Source of the DNA: Phaseolus vulgaris
Lineage: Eukaryota > Streptophyta > Magnoliopsida > Fabales > Fabaceae
Assembly (NCBI RefSeq): GCF_000499845.2
Contig: NC_023750.2
Coordinates: 29,003,652 to 29,067,651 of the forward strand
Reading direction: 5' to 3'
Length of the DNA stretch: 64,000 nucleotides
The notes beneath the pieces were generated by a model. It searched no databases. It worked only from the letters and a program-made list of their open reading frames with translations, and was not told the DNA's origin. The translations under genes and the position numbers were made by a program. Below are positions 32,984 through 43,045 of the stretch, one piece after another. Numbering within the stretch: position 1 is the stretch's first letter; each line of letters opens with the position of its first letter.

Positions 32984-34135
32984 TGTTAGAATGTATGGCT
33001 TTAAACTAGAGGGGGTGAGTGGTTTAAAGGGGGTTTTCACAAACTTTTTAAGATAGAATGAAATTCTTTGCAAGAAACCAAATTTAGAAATTCAGTTTGC
33101 CAAGAACAAAGCTCAAAGCAGAAAAGCAACAGAAAAACAATCGGTTGTTTCGCAGAAACAATCGGTTGTTTATACCAGTAATATAACAACAACTAAAATT
33201 AAAGAGTTTAAGGAAGACAGAATTGCACAAACAGTTTATACTGGTTCACTCTTAACCCAAGAGCTACATCCAGTTTCTCAAAAACCACTGGGAATCCACT
33301 AGGTAATCAAATCCAGATTACATACACACACCACCAAAGAAGTGACATTGATCCCCTCAAGACACACACTTCCTTTGGCTCAGCACATACACCACCAAGA
33401 ATGTTGATCTTGGCAACCTCAAGAGCACATAACCCTTCTTGGTTTTACAACACCAGAATGTACACAAATCACAGAACGAATTACACTGTTACGGAATCAA
33501 CTGAAATCAATACAGAGTAATCATATTCCACTTCTCTCTTGAATAACCAAAGCTCAAAGTTCAAACTCAAAATGCTTCAAAAACTATTTGAAAAACTCAA
33601 ATCTGTTTTTCTTTTCTTGTTATTTGTTATAAATCATTAACAAACTATTTATAGTACTCAAATCTTGGTCAAAGCATTTAAAACAGGAGCGTATTCAGTT
33701 ATGAAATCAATTAAAGCTCTTTTAACAAACAAAATTGTTTTCTGTTAGGATTCCAAACAAACAATCAGTTGAAATAGCGAATCAATCGGTTGTTTGGGTT
33801 TGACAGCAAGTCAACCATCCAAAACAGTTTTCAAACTTTTTCAAAAACACCTAAGTATAAAACAATCGGTTGTTTCGACAAAACAACAGGTTGTTTCGAC
33901 AAAACAACAGGTTGTTTCGACAAAACAACAGGTTGTTTTTCACTTAGTTTGAAAAACTCTTTAATCTTAAAAGATTTGAAAACACTTAAGCTTTAGATTC
34001 AACAAAGAGTGGATTACAAATATAATCTACCCCATATCCTATTTTAAAGCACACCAGCAACAACAAGCACATCCAGGCTTCCATCAAACACAAAGGATTT
34101 GGATTCTTAAAATCTTGAACACACTTGTTTCAACA
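32984..34135 (-). repeat. 5' LTR of copia-1 (1152 bp)
   Basis: Same ends as the partner LTR; longer mainly because a 21-bp unit is repeated (33868-33938). TATA-like CTATAAATAG lies at 33644-33653 (complement). Near-palindromes AAACAATCGGTTGTTT stand at 33135-33150, 33156-33171 and 33860-33875. Confidence 0.9.
33868..33938 (-). repeat. 21-bp tandem repeat inside the copia-1 5' LTR
   Basis: Three full copies and one partial copy of GGTTGTTTCGACAAAACAAC plus A. The other LTR has one, so the expansion happened after insertion or during the last reverse transcription. Confidence 0.9.
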
Positions 34136-34140
34136 ATAAT

Positions 34141-34452
34141 TTCATGATGAACATACAGAACAATGGATCGAGACTGCATGTATGATATTTTTTATTATTT
34201 AAGGAGATTGAGGCCATGTTTCGTAGAAGGAGTCCATGAATTTGTTTCTAAGTCAATGAACCAAACTTCATATATAAAAGATGGAGGGATAAGGTGTCCC
34301 TTTGTCAGATGTGTTTGTGAGAAAATTCTTAAACCTTTTCATGTCAAGGGTCATCTACTATAACATGTGTTTCAACCCAACTACAGGGTATGGGTTCATC
34401 ATGGAGAAGCGGGTCAAATCATGATAATTTACCTTATGCATCCACTAGTTAT
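34141..34452 (+). pseudogene. Old CACTA transposase, fragment 1 (N-terminus)
   Basis: Frame from 34163 encodes the Transposase-associated domain of plant CACTA transposases: FVEGVHEFVSKSMNQTSYI and GGIRCPFVRC (about residues 20-50). A stop after VKGHLL and a frame change precede YRVWVHHGE. The family differs from CACTA-1/2. It is cut at 34452 by the solo LTR S2 and resumes at 35515; copia-1 lies just upstream of the start codon. Confidence 0.85.
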
Positions 34453-35509
34453 TGATGAGAATCAAAAAGATGTTATCAATAGAAGAAATGGACAAGGGCC
34501 AAAGCATTTAAAGTTCTTCTTATTAGTCTTTGCAAAAGATGAGGCCCAAGCCCAAAGCCCAAGCCCAAGAAGGCCTAAGCCCAAGAAGCCCAAGTTCAAA
34601 CCATGAGGGGCAAGGCCAAGCATTAAATAAAAGAGCATCATTTGAATTACTCTTGTATAGTTGTAGGAGGTGTGGATATTAAATAAAGGAGTTTGAATAT
34701 GTAAAATAAAGTCACATTGTCCATGTGACTTAGGAGAGTAGGTGTAGGTGTAGTTTTTAGGAGGTGTCATAGTACAAAAAGGTCACACCTCCCTTGTGAC
34801 TTGTTTTTGGTGGGAATTTCAAATGAGTTTCATTTGAATTTTCCCACCTATTTTTCAGCACCCTCACACTATAAATAGAGGTGTGGGCTCTTGTAAAATT
34901 CAGAATTGGAAATTGGATATAGAGAAACTCTACTCAAACTGAGAGAGAATTGTGAGTTTTGGTTTCTCCTTCTTCCATAGCCTTATCTTGTGTGCCATTG
35001 GAGAGCTTCAAGTGGCGGCTTCCCTTCACTTATCTTGGAACAAGGACTCCAAGTGGCGTGATGCAGTTCCAAATTCTCATTCCAGCCGAGCTTCATTCCA
35101 TAAGTGTCATTCCTTTCATCCTCTTTTGCAATTTCATTCGGTAGTTTATCATCTCTTTGGTGTTCTTCTCCTTTCCACCGATTGTTCTTGTGTTCCTTGT
35201 GTTGTTCTTCATTTTTCTGTTCGGTACCTTCTGTTTTTAATTCAATTGTGTTTAATATCTTGTTCCATGGAATTTTACAAGGAGATAGCACTCTTATTGA
35301 GTTTGGATCATCATTTTGGAAGGCTATGTCTCCATTGATGACTCCTTAAGCTTCCTTGTTTCCTTTTCTGTTTTCAGCTTGTTATTTTGTTGATGTAATT
35401 TCGTTTTCTTTGTTTAAGCACTCTTTGATCCTTGAATTTTTGTTTTCATTCTCATATAATGTTGTGTTCAAGAGTTTAAAAGTGTCTATGTTCAATCCAA
35501 CTCATATCA
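34453..35509 (+). repeat. Solo LTR S2 (1057 bp)
   Basis: TGATGAGAATC at the start, CTCATATCA at the end, and GTTAT duplicated exactly at 34448-34452 and 35510-35514. TATAAATA (34870-34877) is followed by the same TTGAGAGAGA-like and AAGTGGCG blocks seen in the related LTRs. It splits the old CACTA frame, which reads through when it is removed. No internal sequence remains, so it arose by LTR-LTR recombination. Confidence 0.92.
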
Positions 35510-35919
35510 GTTATGATAACATGCATCGTGTTGGTCAATTTGGTTTAGAAACTGAAATAATGTATGATGTATACATGAAGTTAACTGATATAAGAAGTCA
35601 TTATAACAAGTTAGACAATGAAGTTATGCATGAAGGAGAGTCCCCTAACACAAAGGCACAAAATTTTTATGATATGTTAGCATCTACATATGAACCCATT
35701 TATGAAGGAGAAATGAAGTCAAGATTATCGATAACCCTTAGACTTATGATTGCTAGAACCGATTGCTATACTGCCAAAAAGTGTTTAGATTATTTCATAC
35801 AAATATTACTTGATGTAGATCCAATAGATAATTGCATATTTAAGAATTATTATGAAGCTAAAAAATATGTCTCAAGTCTTGGCTTGAAGGCTATGAAAAT
35901 TGATTGTTGTGAGGTTAGA
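35510..35919 (+). pseudogene. Old CACTA transposase, fragment 2
   Basis: Frame 35356-35922 includes, from 35515, YDNMHRVGQFGLETE and AQNFYDMLAS, then RLSITLRLM and KNYYEAKKYVSSLGLKAMKID. These blocks precede the Transposase_21 core in plant CACTA proteins. The frame stops being transposase at 35919, where gypsy-4 begins, and continues at 47025. Confidence 0.85.
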
Positions 35920-36594
35920 TGATGGCATTCCTACGAGCTCTTCTTTGCATTTTGGTGATGAACTTGCGGAAGCTAGTGGAGGAGATGAAGCAAGGCCTTC
36001 CTAGGAAGTATGGGTGCCTTGAAGGTACATGAGAGTGGGGAATTGGGGAGGTTCGACCAGCCCTTTGAAGGTGATGAAGTGAAAATTAAAACCTAGATGC
36101 TAGGCAAGGAGTAGTGTATGGCACAAATTTGGCAGCATAACAATACTCTATTCAATATTGAAATACATGAGGTTGGCTCCTCCTTTTATAGGCTAAGGAG
36201 GACCATAAAGGTTAACCCTAATGATAAGCAAATGCAATCCAAATGAAATACAAATGACATCACAAGGAACCCATGGCACATGGCCGGCCCTAGTTTAGGG
36301 AAATCTTCTAGAAACGTAGCAAATCTAGGTTAAATCCTCATGGAATCAAGTTTGTGCTATTTACACCACAACTAATACTAAGCTACTCTTGATGGGTCTT
36401 CATGTAGCATATACAAATAGCTCTCTCTTCCATCCGTAGCTTGGTCCAAGTCTTCATGGATTCTTTTGGCCATGGACCTAGTAATTGGTCCTAGACGCTC
36501 TTCCCTTTGCCCTAGACGCTCTTGGTTTGGCTTTGCATGCTCATGTCTTGACTCTTGTCTTTCTTGTGAGGTTGTGTTTGGCCCTCTTCCATCA
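35920..36594 (-). repeat. 3' LTR of gypsy-4 (675 bp)
   Basis: TGATGGCATT at the left and CCATCA at the right, beside a polypurine-like GGGGGAGGGGA (complement of about 36595-36605). TATAAAAGGAGG on the minus strand lies near 36190. Confidence 0.85.
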
Positions 36595-37733
36595 TCCCCT
36601 CCCCCTTGGAAAAAGGATTTGTCCTCAAATCCAATGCTTTTTCTTCAACTAGGGGGATGAGTGTGGCTGGATGGTGTCCATCATCTCCTCCTTCTTGAGA
36701 AAATCTATCCTCAGATCTACAGACTTGATCTCAAATAGCAGCCTCTTGCTTTGTCAAGCCTTGTCCTCCTGGATCAAACGTCCACCTATGGGAATCATCA
36801 AATAAAGCATAGGTGTTAGTTTGAAAATCAATTTTACTATGTTGCCATTTTTGTTTTTCTTTTGGTTTTGGCAACTTTGTACAATATTTCTCTTTTGATT
36901 GTTGTATGTGTTCTCTAATCATCTTATGGATTTTAAAATGTTCAATTGTGGTTACTTTCTCTTTAGGCACAAATCCTATATGAGATGGTAACAACTTAAA
37001 AGGAGAAAGATGATTTAGCCCACATATAACCTCAAAAGTAGAAATATAAGTAGTTTTGTCAACTACTTTATGGTATGTATGCTCATCTCTAGAGTTGTGT
37101 TTGTCCTTTATGATTATTCTAGGCATAGTAGAAAGAGCTAGATTTTCAAATGTATTGTGACCATGCTTTTGAGGATGATAAGAATTTATAGGGGACAACT
37201 TAGTTTCAAGTTTTTCCAAGAGAATCCTCAAATGATGGTTTTTAATTTTTGAAGCTCTATCCAACACTATGCTTGAAGATAAACCATGGAGACTTGTCAC
37301 TTCTCTAGAGAAGATTTTATCCACATCCATGGAATTAAAACCTTTTGTTGTCCTAGGAAGCTCTAAGATAAAATCGAGGTTTATGTCTTCCCAAGGATTA
37401 TTTGCAAAAGGTAAAGGAGTATAGAGCTCATGAGACATCACCTTAGGTGTATTTTTAAAACAAGAAATGTATCTAGGGTAATGTCTTTGAACATCTTTTC
37501 TCATGGGTGACAAAAGTTTTCCCTTTAAAAGCTCTAGAGTTTTATCAACTCTATTTTGTCCCATGAGTTCTCCTTAATGAAGAGTTTCTTTTTTATGTGT
37601 AAAGGTAGTCTCGTTGATACGACCATTGATCATGGAATCATTTTGCAATGTTTGTCTCAATAAGACATGAAAAGTTTCTTTAGGGACTACCTTACATAAA
37701 AAATCGTCTTGGTAGTTGCCTATAGATAACTTG
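36595..37733 (-). pseudogene. gypsy-4 integrase remnant and protease tail
   Basis: Frame 37564-36731 (277 codons) starts in the integrase N-terminus (GQNRVDKTLELLKGKLLSPM) and runs through the core to a C-terminal tail. Frame 37765-37574 upstream carries the protease end (VVPKETFHVLLRQTL); the two are separated by one stop in ETLH-GEL. The core is damaged: about 23 residues after GFNSMD are missing relative to usual integrases, and the final acidic block reads QKHGHNTFENL. Near-identical organisation in gypsy-3 shows the deletion predates both copies. Confidence 0.8.
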
Positions 37734-38433
37734 TGATGGCATTTCATGTGTTCTTCTTGAATCAAAGTAGTAAAATGGATGCGGAAGCAATGGGTGAGTG
37801 AAACAAAGCCCTCCTAGGAGTTGTGATGGCTTTGAAGGTGCATGATGAGTATGAATTAGAGAGGTTCGGCCAGCTCTATGAAGAAAGGTGAAGGAAGTGA
37901 AGTTTATAGCCTAGATTTCTAGGAGAAGTATAGCTAGTGCACAAAATGGGCAGCATAACAATACTCAAATAAACTTGAAAATACAAGGTGTAGGCTCCTC
38001 CTTTTATAGGCTAAGGAGGACCATAATGCAACCCTAATGCTAGCCAAATGAAATGTAAATGTGAAGCACATGGGTGCACATGGCACATGGGTGCACAAAT
38101 GAGCACATGGGGAGGGGTGTGTCTAGTTTTTTTATGTTCACCCCCTCCATGGGCTTTCTAGACCGGCCTTGGTAAATTTAGAGGTTTTTTTAGAAACTCT
38201 AAGTTTACCTAGGTTGGTGTTTTAGGTGCCAAAATTAATTCTAAGAAAATTACAAATAAAGTTCCTATGCTAATTTTGACAAGAAATTAAAGTCTACTCT
38301 ACACTAGAGTTTATGGCATTTGAACATGTAAAAGAACGTCTTCTTGGATCCTCTTGGCCATAACTCTATGGTTGGCCCAAATCTACCCTTTGGTGGGCTT
38401 GCATGTGGGCTTGTGCTTGGGCCTCTTCCATCA
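37734..38433 (-). repeat. 3' LTR of gypsy-3 (700 bp)
   Basis: TGATGGCATTTC...CTCTTCCATCA. TATAAAAGGAGG on the minus strand lies near 38000-38015. CACATGGGTGCA-type words are repeated near 38065-38105. Confidence 0.95.
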
Positions 38434-38446
38434 TCCCCTCCCTCTT
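38434..38446 (-). other. Polypurine tract of gypsy-3
   Basis: AAGAGGGAGGGGA on the minus strand ends at the LTR edge. Confidence 0.8.
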
Positions 38447-38599
38447 GAAAAGGATTTGTCCTCAAATCCATTGCTTATTCTTCTTCATGGCTAGGGGAAT
38501 GGATGTGGCTGGATGGTGTCCATCATCTCCTTCTCCTTGAGAAGATCTATCCTCAGATCTAGAGATTTGATCTCGGATAGCAGCCTCTTGCTTCTTCAA

Positions 38600-40336
38600 C
38601 TATGCTTGCCCTCCCGGATCAAACGTCCACCTAAGGGAATTATCTAATAAAGCAAATGAGTTAGTTGAAGCAGTTATATACAAATCAATTTTATGAAGTT
38701 GCCATTTTTGTTTTTCTTTTGTTTTTGGCAACTTTTTACAATATTTCTCTTTTGATGGTTGCATGTGTTCTCTAATCCTCTCATGCTTTGTAAAATTTTC
38801 AATAGTGGTTACTTGTTCCTTAGGCATAATTCCTTTAGGAAGTGGTAACAACACAAAAAGAGAAAGAGGACTATGTTCACATACAACTTCAAATGTAGAA
38901 ATATTAGTAGTCTTGTGGACTACTCTATTGTATGCATGCTCAATAGAAAAAGGATACTCATCCCAAGAATTGTGGTTGGCTTTCATGATTTCTCTAGGCA
39001 TAGTAACAAGAGCTATGTTTTCAATTTTATTTTGACCATTCTTTTGAGGATGATAAGAATTTGAAAAGGACAACTTAGTTGCAAGTTTTTCCAAGAGAAT
39101 CCTCAAATGATGGTTTTTAAATTTTGGAGCTCTATCCAACACTAAGTTTGAAGAGAAATCATGAAGACTTGTCACTTCTTTAAGGAAGAGTTTATCCATG
39201 TCTATGACAATGGAATCAAAACCTTTTGTTGTCCTAGGAAGATTTAATATGAAATTTAGGCTTATGTCTTCCCAAGGATCATTTGCAAAAGGTGAAGGAG
39301 TATAGAGTTCATGAGACATCGCCTTAGATGTATTTTTAAAACACGGAATGTATCTAGGGTAATGTCTTTGAACATCTTTTCTCATGGGTGACAATAATTT
39401 TCCTTTTAAAAGCTCTAGAGTTTTATCAACTCTATTTTGACCCATGAGTTCTCCTTCATGAAGAATTTCTCTTTTATGTGTGAAGGTAGTCTCGTTGATA
39501 CAACCTTTGTTCATGGAAATTTCAATTCTTTGCAAAGGTTGTCTCAATAAGACATGACAAGTTTCTTTAGGCACTACTTCACATAAAAAATTGTCTTTGT
39601 AGATGCCTATAGATGACTTGACCTTCACTTGGTGATATCTTGGCATGTATGTAAAATAATCTACTATATTTTTATCTATGCAAGCCTTTTTTAAGGATTC
39701 TTCTTTTTTTTCTAGGCTTGCAAGTGTTCCTTTACAAAAGGTAAGGCTAGGTTGTTCAACAAGAGGTATATTTTTAAATGTATTTTCAACTTTTCCTTCT
39801 TGTTGAATGACCTTGTGGGAAGGAACACTCTTCTCCCACGCCTTTTGTTTTCCAAGGGTTTTCTCTTGCTTTTCTATTTTTACATTTTCTTCACTCTCAC
39901 TAGCTTCTTTTTCTTGGCTACTATTCTCATCTTTGTCCCTTAAGATCATAGATCTTTCATTGAAACATTGAGATGCTAATTGATCATTGCCAAGGTATTC
40001 TAAACATGGAATTTCTCTAGCTTGAGTGTGAGAGATATGCTTGGTTAGGTTTTCTTGTCTCTCTTTCCTAGCTCTCCTAGGGAATTGTTGATGATATTCA
40101 TTTTTCCTAAGACTTTCTTCCCCAAGATAATCATGATGTTTAGAGCTAGATGCATGAGAATGTAATTTTTTTGAAAATTGAGACTTCTCATTCTTTGCTT
40201 TAGTCAATTCATTAGTTTTGATCTCATTCTCCAATTGTTTAGATGAAATGGATTGAATATCCTTAGTAAGTTGCTTCAAAAGAGATTTCAAGGATTTCAC
40301 CTCACTTTTAAGAGATTTAGAGGAGTGAGAAGACAT
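38600..40336 (-). CDS. gypsy-3 Gag-(protease tail)-(partial integrase) fusion ORF, no RT
   Basis: One uninterrupted 578-codon frame with ATG at 40336. Residues 1-60 are a Ser/Lys/Leu coiled coil shared with gypsy-4. Residues about 105-240 are a shortened gag with a degenerate Cys region (QCFNERS) and an acidic Lys/Glu stretch. FLCEVVPKETCHVLLRQPL (about 258) is the protease end. GQNRVDKTLELLKGKLLSPM (about 305) starts the integrase, which continues to the C-terminal tail. The first catalytic Asp is Asn (SLNFILN), the second is kept (LVLDRAPKF), the third acidic residue is Lys (NGQNKIEN), and part of the core is deleted. No classical CCHC knuckle is intact. It may serve only as RNA with a tolerated frame. 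Confidence 0.82.
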   Translation of the reverse strand: MSSHSSKSLKSEVKSLKSLLKQLTKDIQSISSKQLENEIKTNELTKAKNEKSQFSKKLHSHASSSKHHDYLGEESLRKNEYHQQFPRRARKERQENLTKHISHTQAREIPCLEYLGNDQLASQCFNERSMILRDKDENSSQEKEASESEENVKIEKQEKTLGKQKAWEKSVPSHKVIQQEGKVENTFKNIPLVEQPSLTFCKGTLASLEKKEESLKKACIDKNIVDYFTYMPRYHQVKVKSSIGIYKDNFLCEVVPKETCHVLLRQPLQRIEISMNKGCINETTFTHKREILHEGELMGQNRVDKTLELLKGKLLSPMRKDVQRHYPRYIPCFKNTSKAMSHELYTPSPFANDPWEDISLNFILNLPRTTKGFDSIVIDMDKLFLKEVTSLHDFSSNLVLDRAPKFKNHHLRILLEKLATKLSFSNSYHPQKNGQNKIENIALVTMPREIMKANHNSWDEYPFSIEHAYNRVVHKTTNISTFEVVCEHSPLSLFVLLPLPKGIMPKEQVTTIENFTKHERIREHMQPSKEKYCKKLPKTKEKQKWQLHKIDLYITASTNSFALLDNSLRWTFDPGGQA

Positions 40337-42192
40337 GACTAAAACTTTGTGTGTAGAAGTATTTTACCTTGAGAAAAATTTAGGGAAGTCAAAGAAGGTA
40401 GTCTTCCAGGTAAGGGAGGTGAGTCACAGTGGACTACTTAAATACCAAGCCTTTGCCTTAGCCAAAAACTATCCCTCAATGTCTTCACACAAAGCTTTCT
40501 CTTAGTAAACCACTTGGAACACAATTAAGTTGAGAAATCAGATTTTAATGCAAGACAACAATGCATGCTAACTAATTAACAAAGCTAGACGGTTTTTTAC
40601 AAAAATTAAACAAAATTAAACATGCAAAACGTATCTATGAAAGCAAAAGAAAAGCAATTACAAACAAGCAACAAATTACTAAGCAAAATAACTATGCTAT
40701 TCGGCCCTAGGTGAGGCTTCTTGGACACTTTGAGCCCTCGAAGACACACTCACCGTCTAAAACGTAATTTAAAAGAGGTAATTAACAATAATCCAAGTTG
40801 TAAAGGAGATAAGAAAACTCCCTTTGTTGTTCCTCTTTTTGGTTAGTGCACTTTCTTTGTTGTCATGATTGTTGATCTTCTAGGTGTTTGTAGTGTTTGT
40901 TTCAAGAAACTTGTTTCGGCCTTAGCTTGACTCCTCCTTAGAAAGTTGGCTTTAATTCTCCAATTTCCAGCACCTATTCACAAGGGCTTAGCCTTAAATC
41001 AAGTCAATTTCCATGCACATAAGCACCAAGAGAGAATTAATTTCCAGCACCCATAAAAGAGAGGTCAAGAAACAAAAGCAAGAAACAAATTTAATTGAAA
41101 GAAAACAGTACCACCAAAAGGATTTATAATATGACAACTTAGAAAGAGATTCAAGGAATTAAAGCAAACAATTAAAGGTACTCAATAAAAGTTGGCACAC
41201 AAAAGGAATTCCTAAAGAAAAGCACTAGATTAGATGACCAAATAAAAAAAACAGCACCACTGGAAAATGTTGTGGGCCAGAAAACAGTTTTGTTCCCCGA
41301 TTTATGCTGAGCTGTAATTGTAAAATTTGTTTCTGAAATTTGGATACAAGAAAATTCAGGATCTTAGCTAAATTTTGGCTTTGGAATCACCTAAAACGCA
41401 TGCACCATTTTTTTTTAATAATTTTTGCAAATTTGGTGTGCAGTTAGGCCAGCTGGAACGCTCAAGATTCGCACTCTGATTTTGTGAGATTTATCATTTT
41501 TTTTCTGTTGCTTCTTTTGACCTCATTCTTTTTTGTCTTTTCTATAACACCTTAAACTTGCATTTTCCAGAAATTCAGAATTTTCCTATGGGTAGAAAAA
41601 TTTTGTTAAACAAAACAGCCCAGAACAGAGAGGTGATACAGGGGAAATCTGGAAAACTGGAAGAAAACAGCAAGATAACCAAAATTAACACAATGGAAAT
41701 GTGAGAATGGAAATTGTGTATGAACTAAGACACAATTATGAACACAAACTAAAAATAAAAAGCACCAAAGGATCAAAATAACAGCAGATTAAAGCAATAT
41801 AAAGAGACCCAAAACAAGAAACAATCAAGCCAAAAAAATAGGACTACTAAGAATTGATGACAATATGGTTGAACATGACTTGACAAAACATGTATAGATT
41901 CAGAAAATTAAAGACTCAAAGCATAATATGAAGCAAAATAATGAAAGCAATAAAGACTCAAAGCCTAAAACAAAATAGCAACACAAAGGTGTATGGAATC
42001 CTATCACAAATTGCACAAGAACTTGTTCAAGATCAAATGAACAAGAGTGCTTGGGTTGGATCTTCCACAAAGCACACCAAGAACAAATTAAAATATAAAA
42101 ACAGCAAGACAAGTAAGGAATTGAAATGACAAAGATGAAATAAAGAAGAACTGAAATTAAAAAGACAAGCTACTCATCTTGAAGAACCAAAA
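40337..42192 (-). other. Leader of gypsy-3
   Basis: About 1.86 kb without ORFs, A-rich on the plus strand. It shares blocks with the leaders of gypsy-4 (44741-46585) and gypsy-1 (1258-2463), such as CACCAAAGGATCAA (about 41763) and CACAGTGGACTACTTAAATACC (40425-40446, also at 44829). It probably carries the cis signals that let another element's proteins package this RNA. Confidence 0.6.
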
Positions 42193-42205
42193 GCTCATGA
42201 TACCA
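42193..42205 (-). other. Primer-binding site of gypsy-3
   Basis: TGGTATCATGAGC on the minus strand, two bases from the 5' LTR. It resembles the initiator Met-tRNA complement with one inserted base. Confidence 0.75.
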
Positions 42206-42207
42206 AA

Positions 42208-42907
42208 TGATGGCATTTCATGTGTTCTTCTTGAATCAAAGTAGTAAAATGGATGCGGAAGCAATGGGTGAGTGAAACAAAGCCCTCCTAGGAGTTGTGA
42301 TGGCTTTGAAGGTGCATGATGAGTATGAATTAGAGAGGTTCGGCCAGCTCTATGAAGAAAGGTGAAGGAAGTGAAGTTTATAGCCTAGATTTCTAGGAGA
42401 AGTATAGCTAGTGCACAAAATGGGCAGCATAACAATACTCAAATAAACTTGAAAATACAAGGTGTAGGCTCCTCCTTTTATAGGCTAAGGAGGACCATAA
42501 TGCAACCCTAATGCTAGCCAAATGAAATGTAAATGTGAAGCACATGGGTGCACATGGCACATGGGTGCACAAATGAGCACATGGGGAGGGATGTGTCTAG
42601 TTTTTTTATGTTCACCCCCTCCATGGGCTTTCTAGACCGGCCTTGGTAAATTTAGAGGTTTTTTTAGAAACTCTAAGTTTACCTAGGTTGGTGTTTTAGG
42701 TGCCAAAATTAATTCTAAGAAAATTACAAATAAAGTTCCTATGCTAATTTTGACAAGAAATTAAAGTCTACTCTACACTAGAGTTTATGGCATTTGAACA
42801 TGTAAAAGAACGTCTTCTTGGATCCTCTTGGCCATAACTCTATGGTTGGCCCAAATCTACCCTTTGGTGGGCTTGCATGTGGGCTTGTGCTTGGGCCTCT
42901 TCCATCA
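42208..42907 (-). repeat. 5' LTR of gypsy-3 (700 bp)
   Basis: Nearly identical to 37734-38433. The promoter-bearing copy for the genomic RNA; see the TATA box at 42476-42482. Confidence 0.95.
42476..42482 (-). promoter_or_regulatory. TATA box of the gypsy-3 5' LTR
   Basis: CCTATAAAAGGAGG on the minus strand. Transcription would start about 30 bases toward lower coordinates. Confidence 0.6.
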
Positions 42908-43045
42908 ACTTGACCTTCACTTGTGGGTGATATCGCATATATTCAAAGTTAACTAATACATATTTATCTATGCAAGCCTCTTTTAAGGTTTCTTCTTTTG
43001 TGACTATGCTTGCAAGTGTTCCTTCACAAAAGGTAAGGCTAGGTT
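42908..43045 (-). pseudogene. gypsy-4 polyprotein piece between gypsy-3 and solo LTR S3
   Basis: Minus-strand coding remnant (SLTFCEGTLAS, then KEACIDKYVLVNFEYM) that matches the gypsy-3 ORF near 39600-39760. It joins 44071 once S3 is removed. A frame change is present. Confidence 0.75.

Larger units (their letters stand above)
27900..34135 (-). mobile_element. copia-1: Sirevirus-like LTR retrotransposon lacking pol, complete ends (6236 bp)
   Basis: LTRs at 27900-29007 and 32984-34135 (TGTTAGAATG...TTTCAACA on the plus strand), ATAAT duplicated at 27895-27899 and 34136-34140, a polypurine tract beside the lower LTR and a primer-binding-like site beside the upper one. Reading on the minus strand, the interior holds a gag remnant (32832-31400) and an unrelated ORF (30652-29424). 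Protease, integrase, RT and RNase H are absent, so it is non-autonomous. Over the first 530 bp the two LTRs differ at about 28 positions by eye, so the insertion is old. Confidence 0.9.
37734..42907 (-). mobile_element. gypsy-3: complete, very young, RT-less Ty3/gypsy element (5174 bp)
   Basis: LTRs 37734-38433 and 42208-42907, each exactly 700 bp with one difference noticed (GGGGTGTG versus GGGATGTG). ACTTG is duplicated at 37729-37733 and 42908-42912. Polypurine tract is at 38434-38446 and primer-binding site at 42193-42205. The interior has one 578-codon ORF joining Gag, a protease tail and part of integrase, with no RT or RNase H. It inserted in gypsy-4 of the same family, at a site whose sequence also occurs in its own interior (about 39610). 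Near-identical LTRs mean recent movement, which must have used enzymes from another element. Confidence 0.94.

Noticed and set aside
34367..34606. Plus-strand ORF with a Pro/Lys/Ser-rich tail
   Set aside because: It crosses the boundary between the old CACTA fragment and solo LTR S2, so it is a chance join.
35356..35514. First part of the 188-codon frame at 35356-35922 as a protein N-terminus
   Set aside because: Those codons are LTR sequence of S2; only the part from 35515 is transposase.
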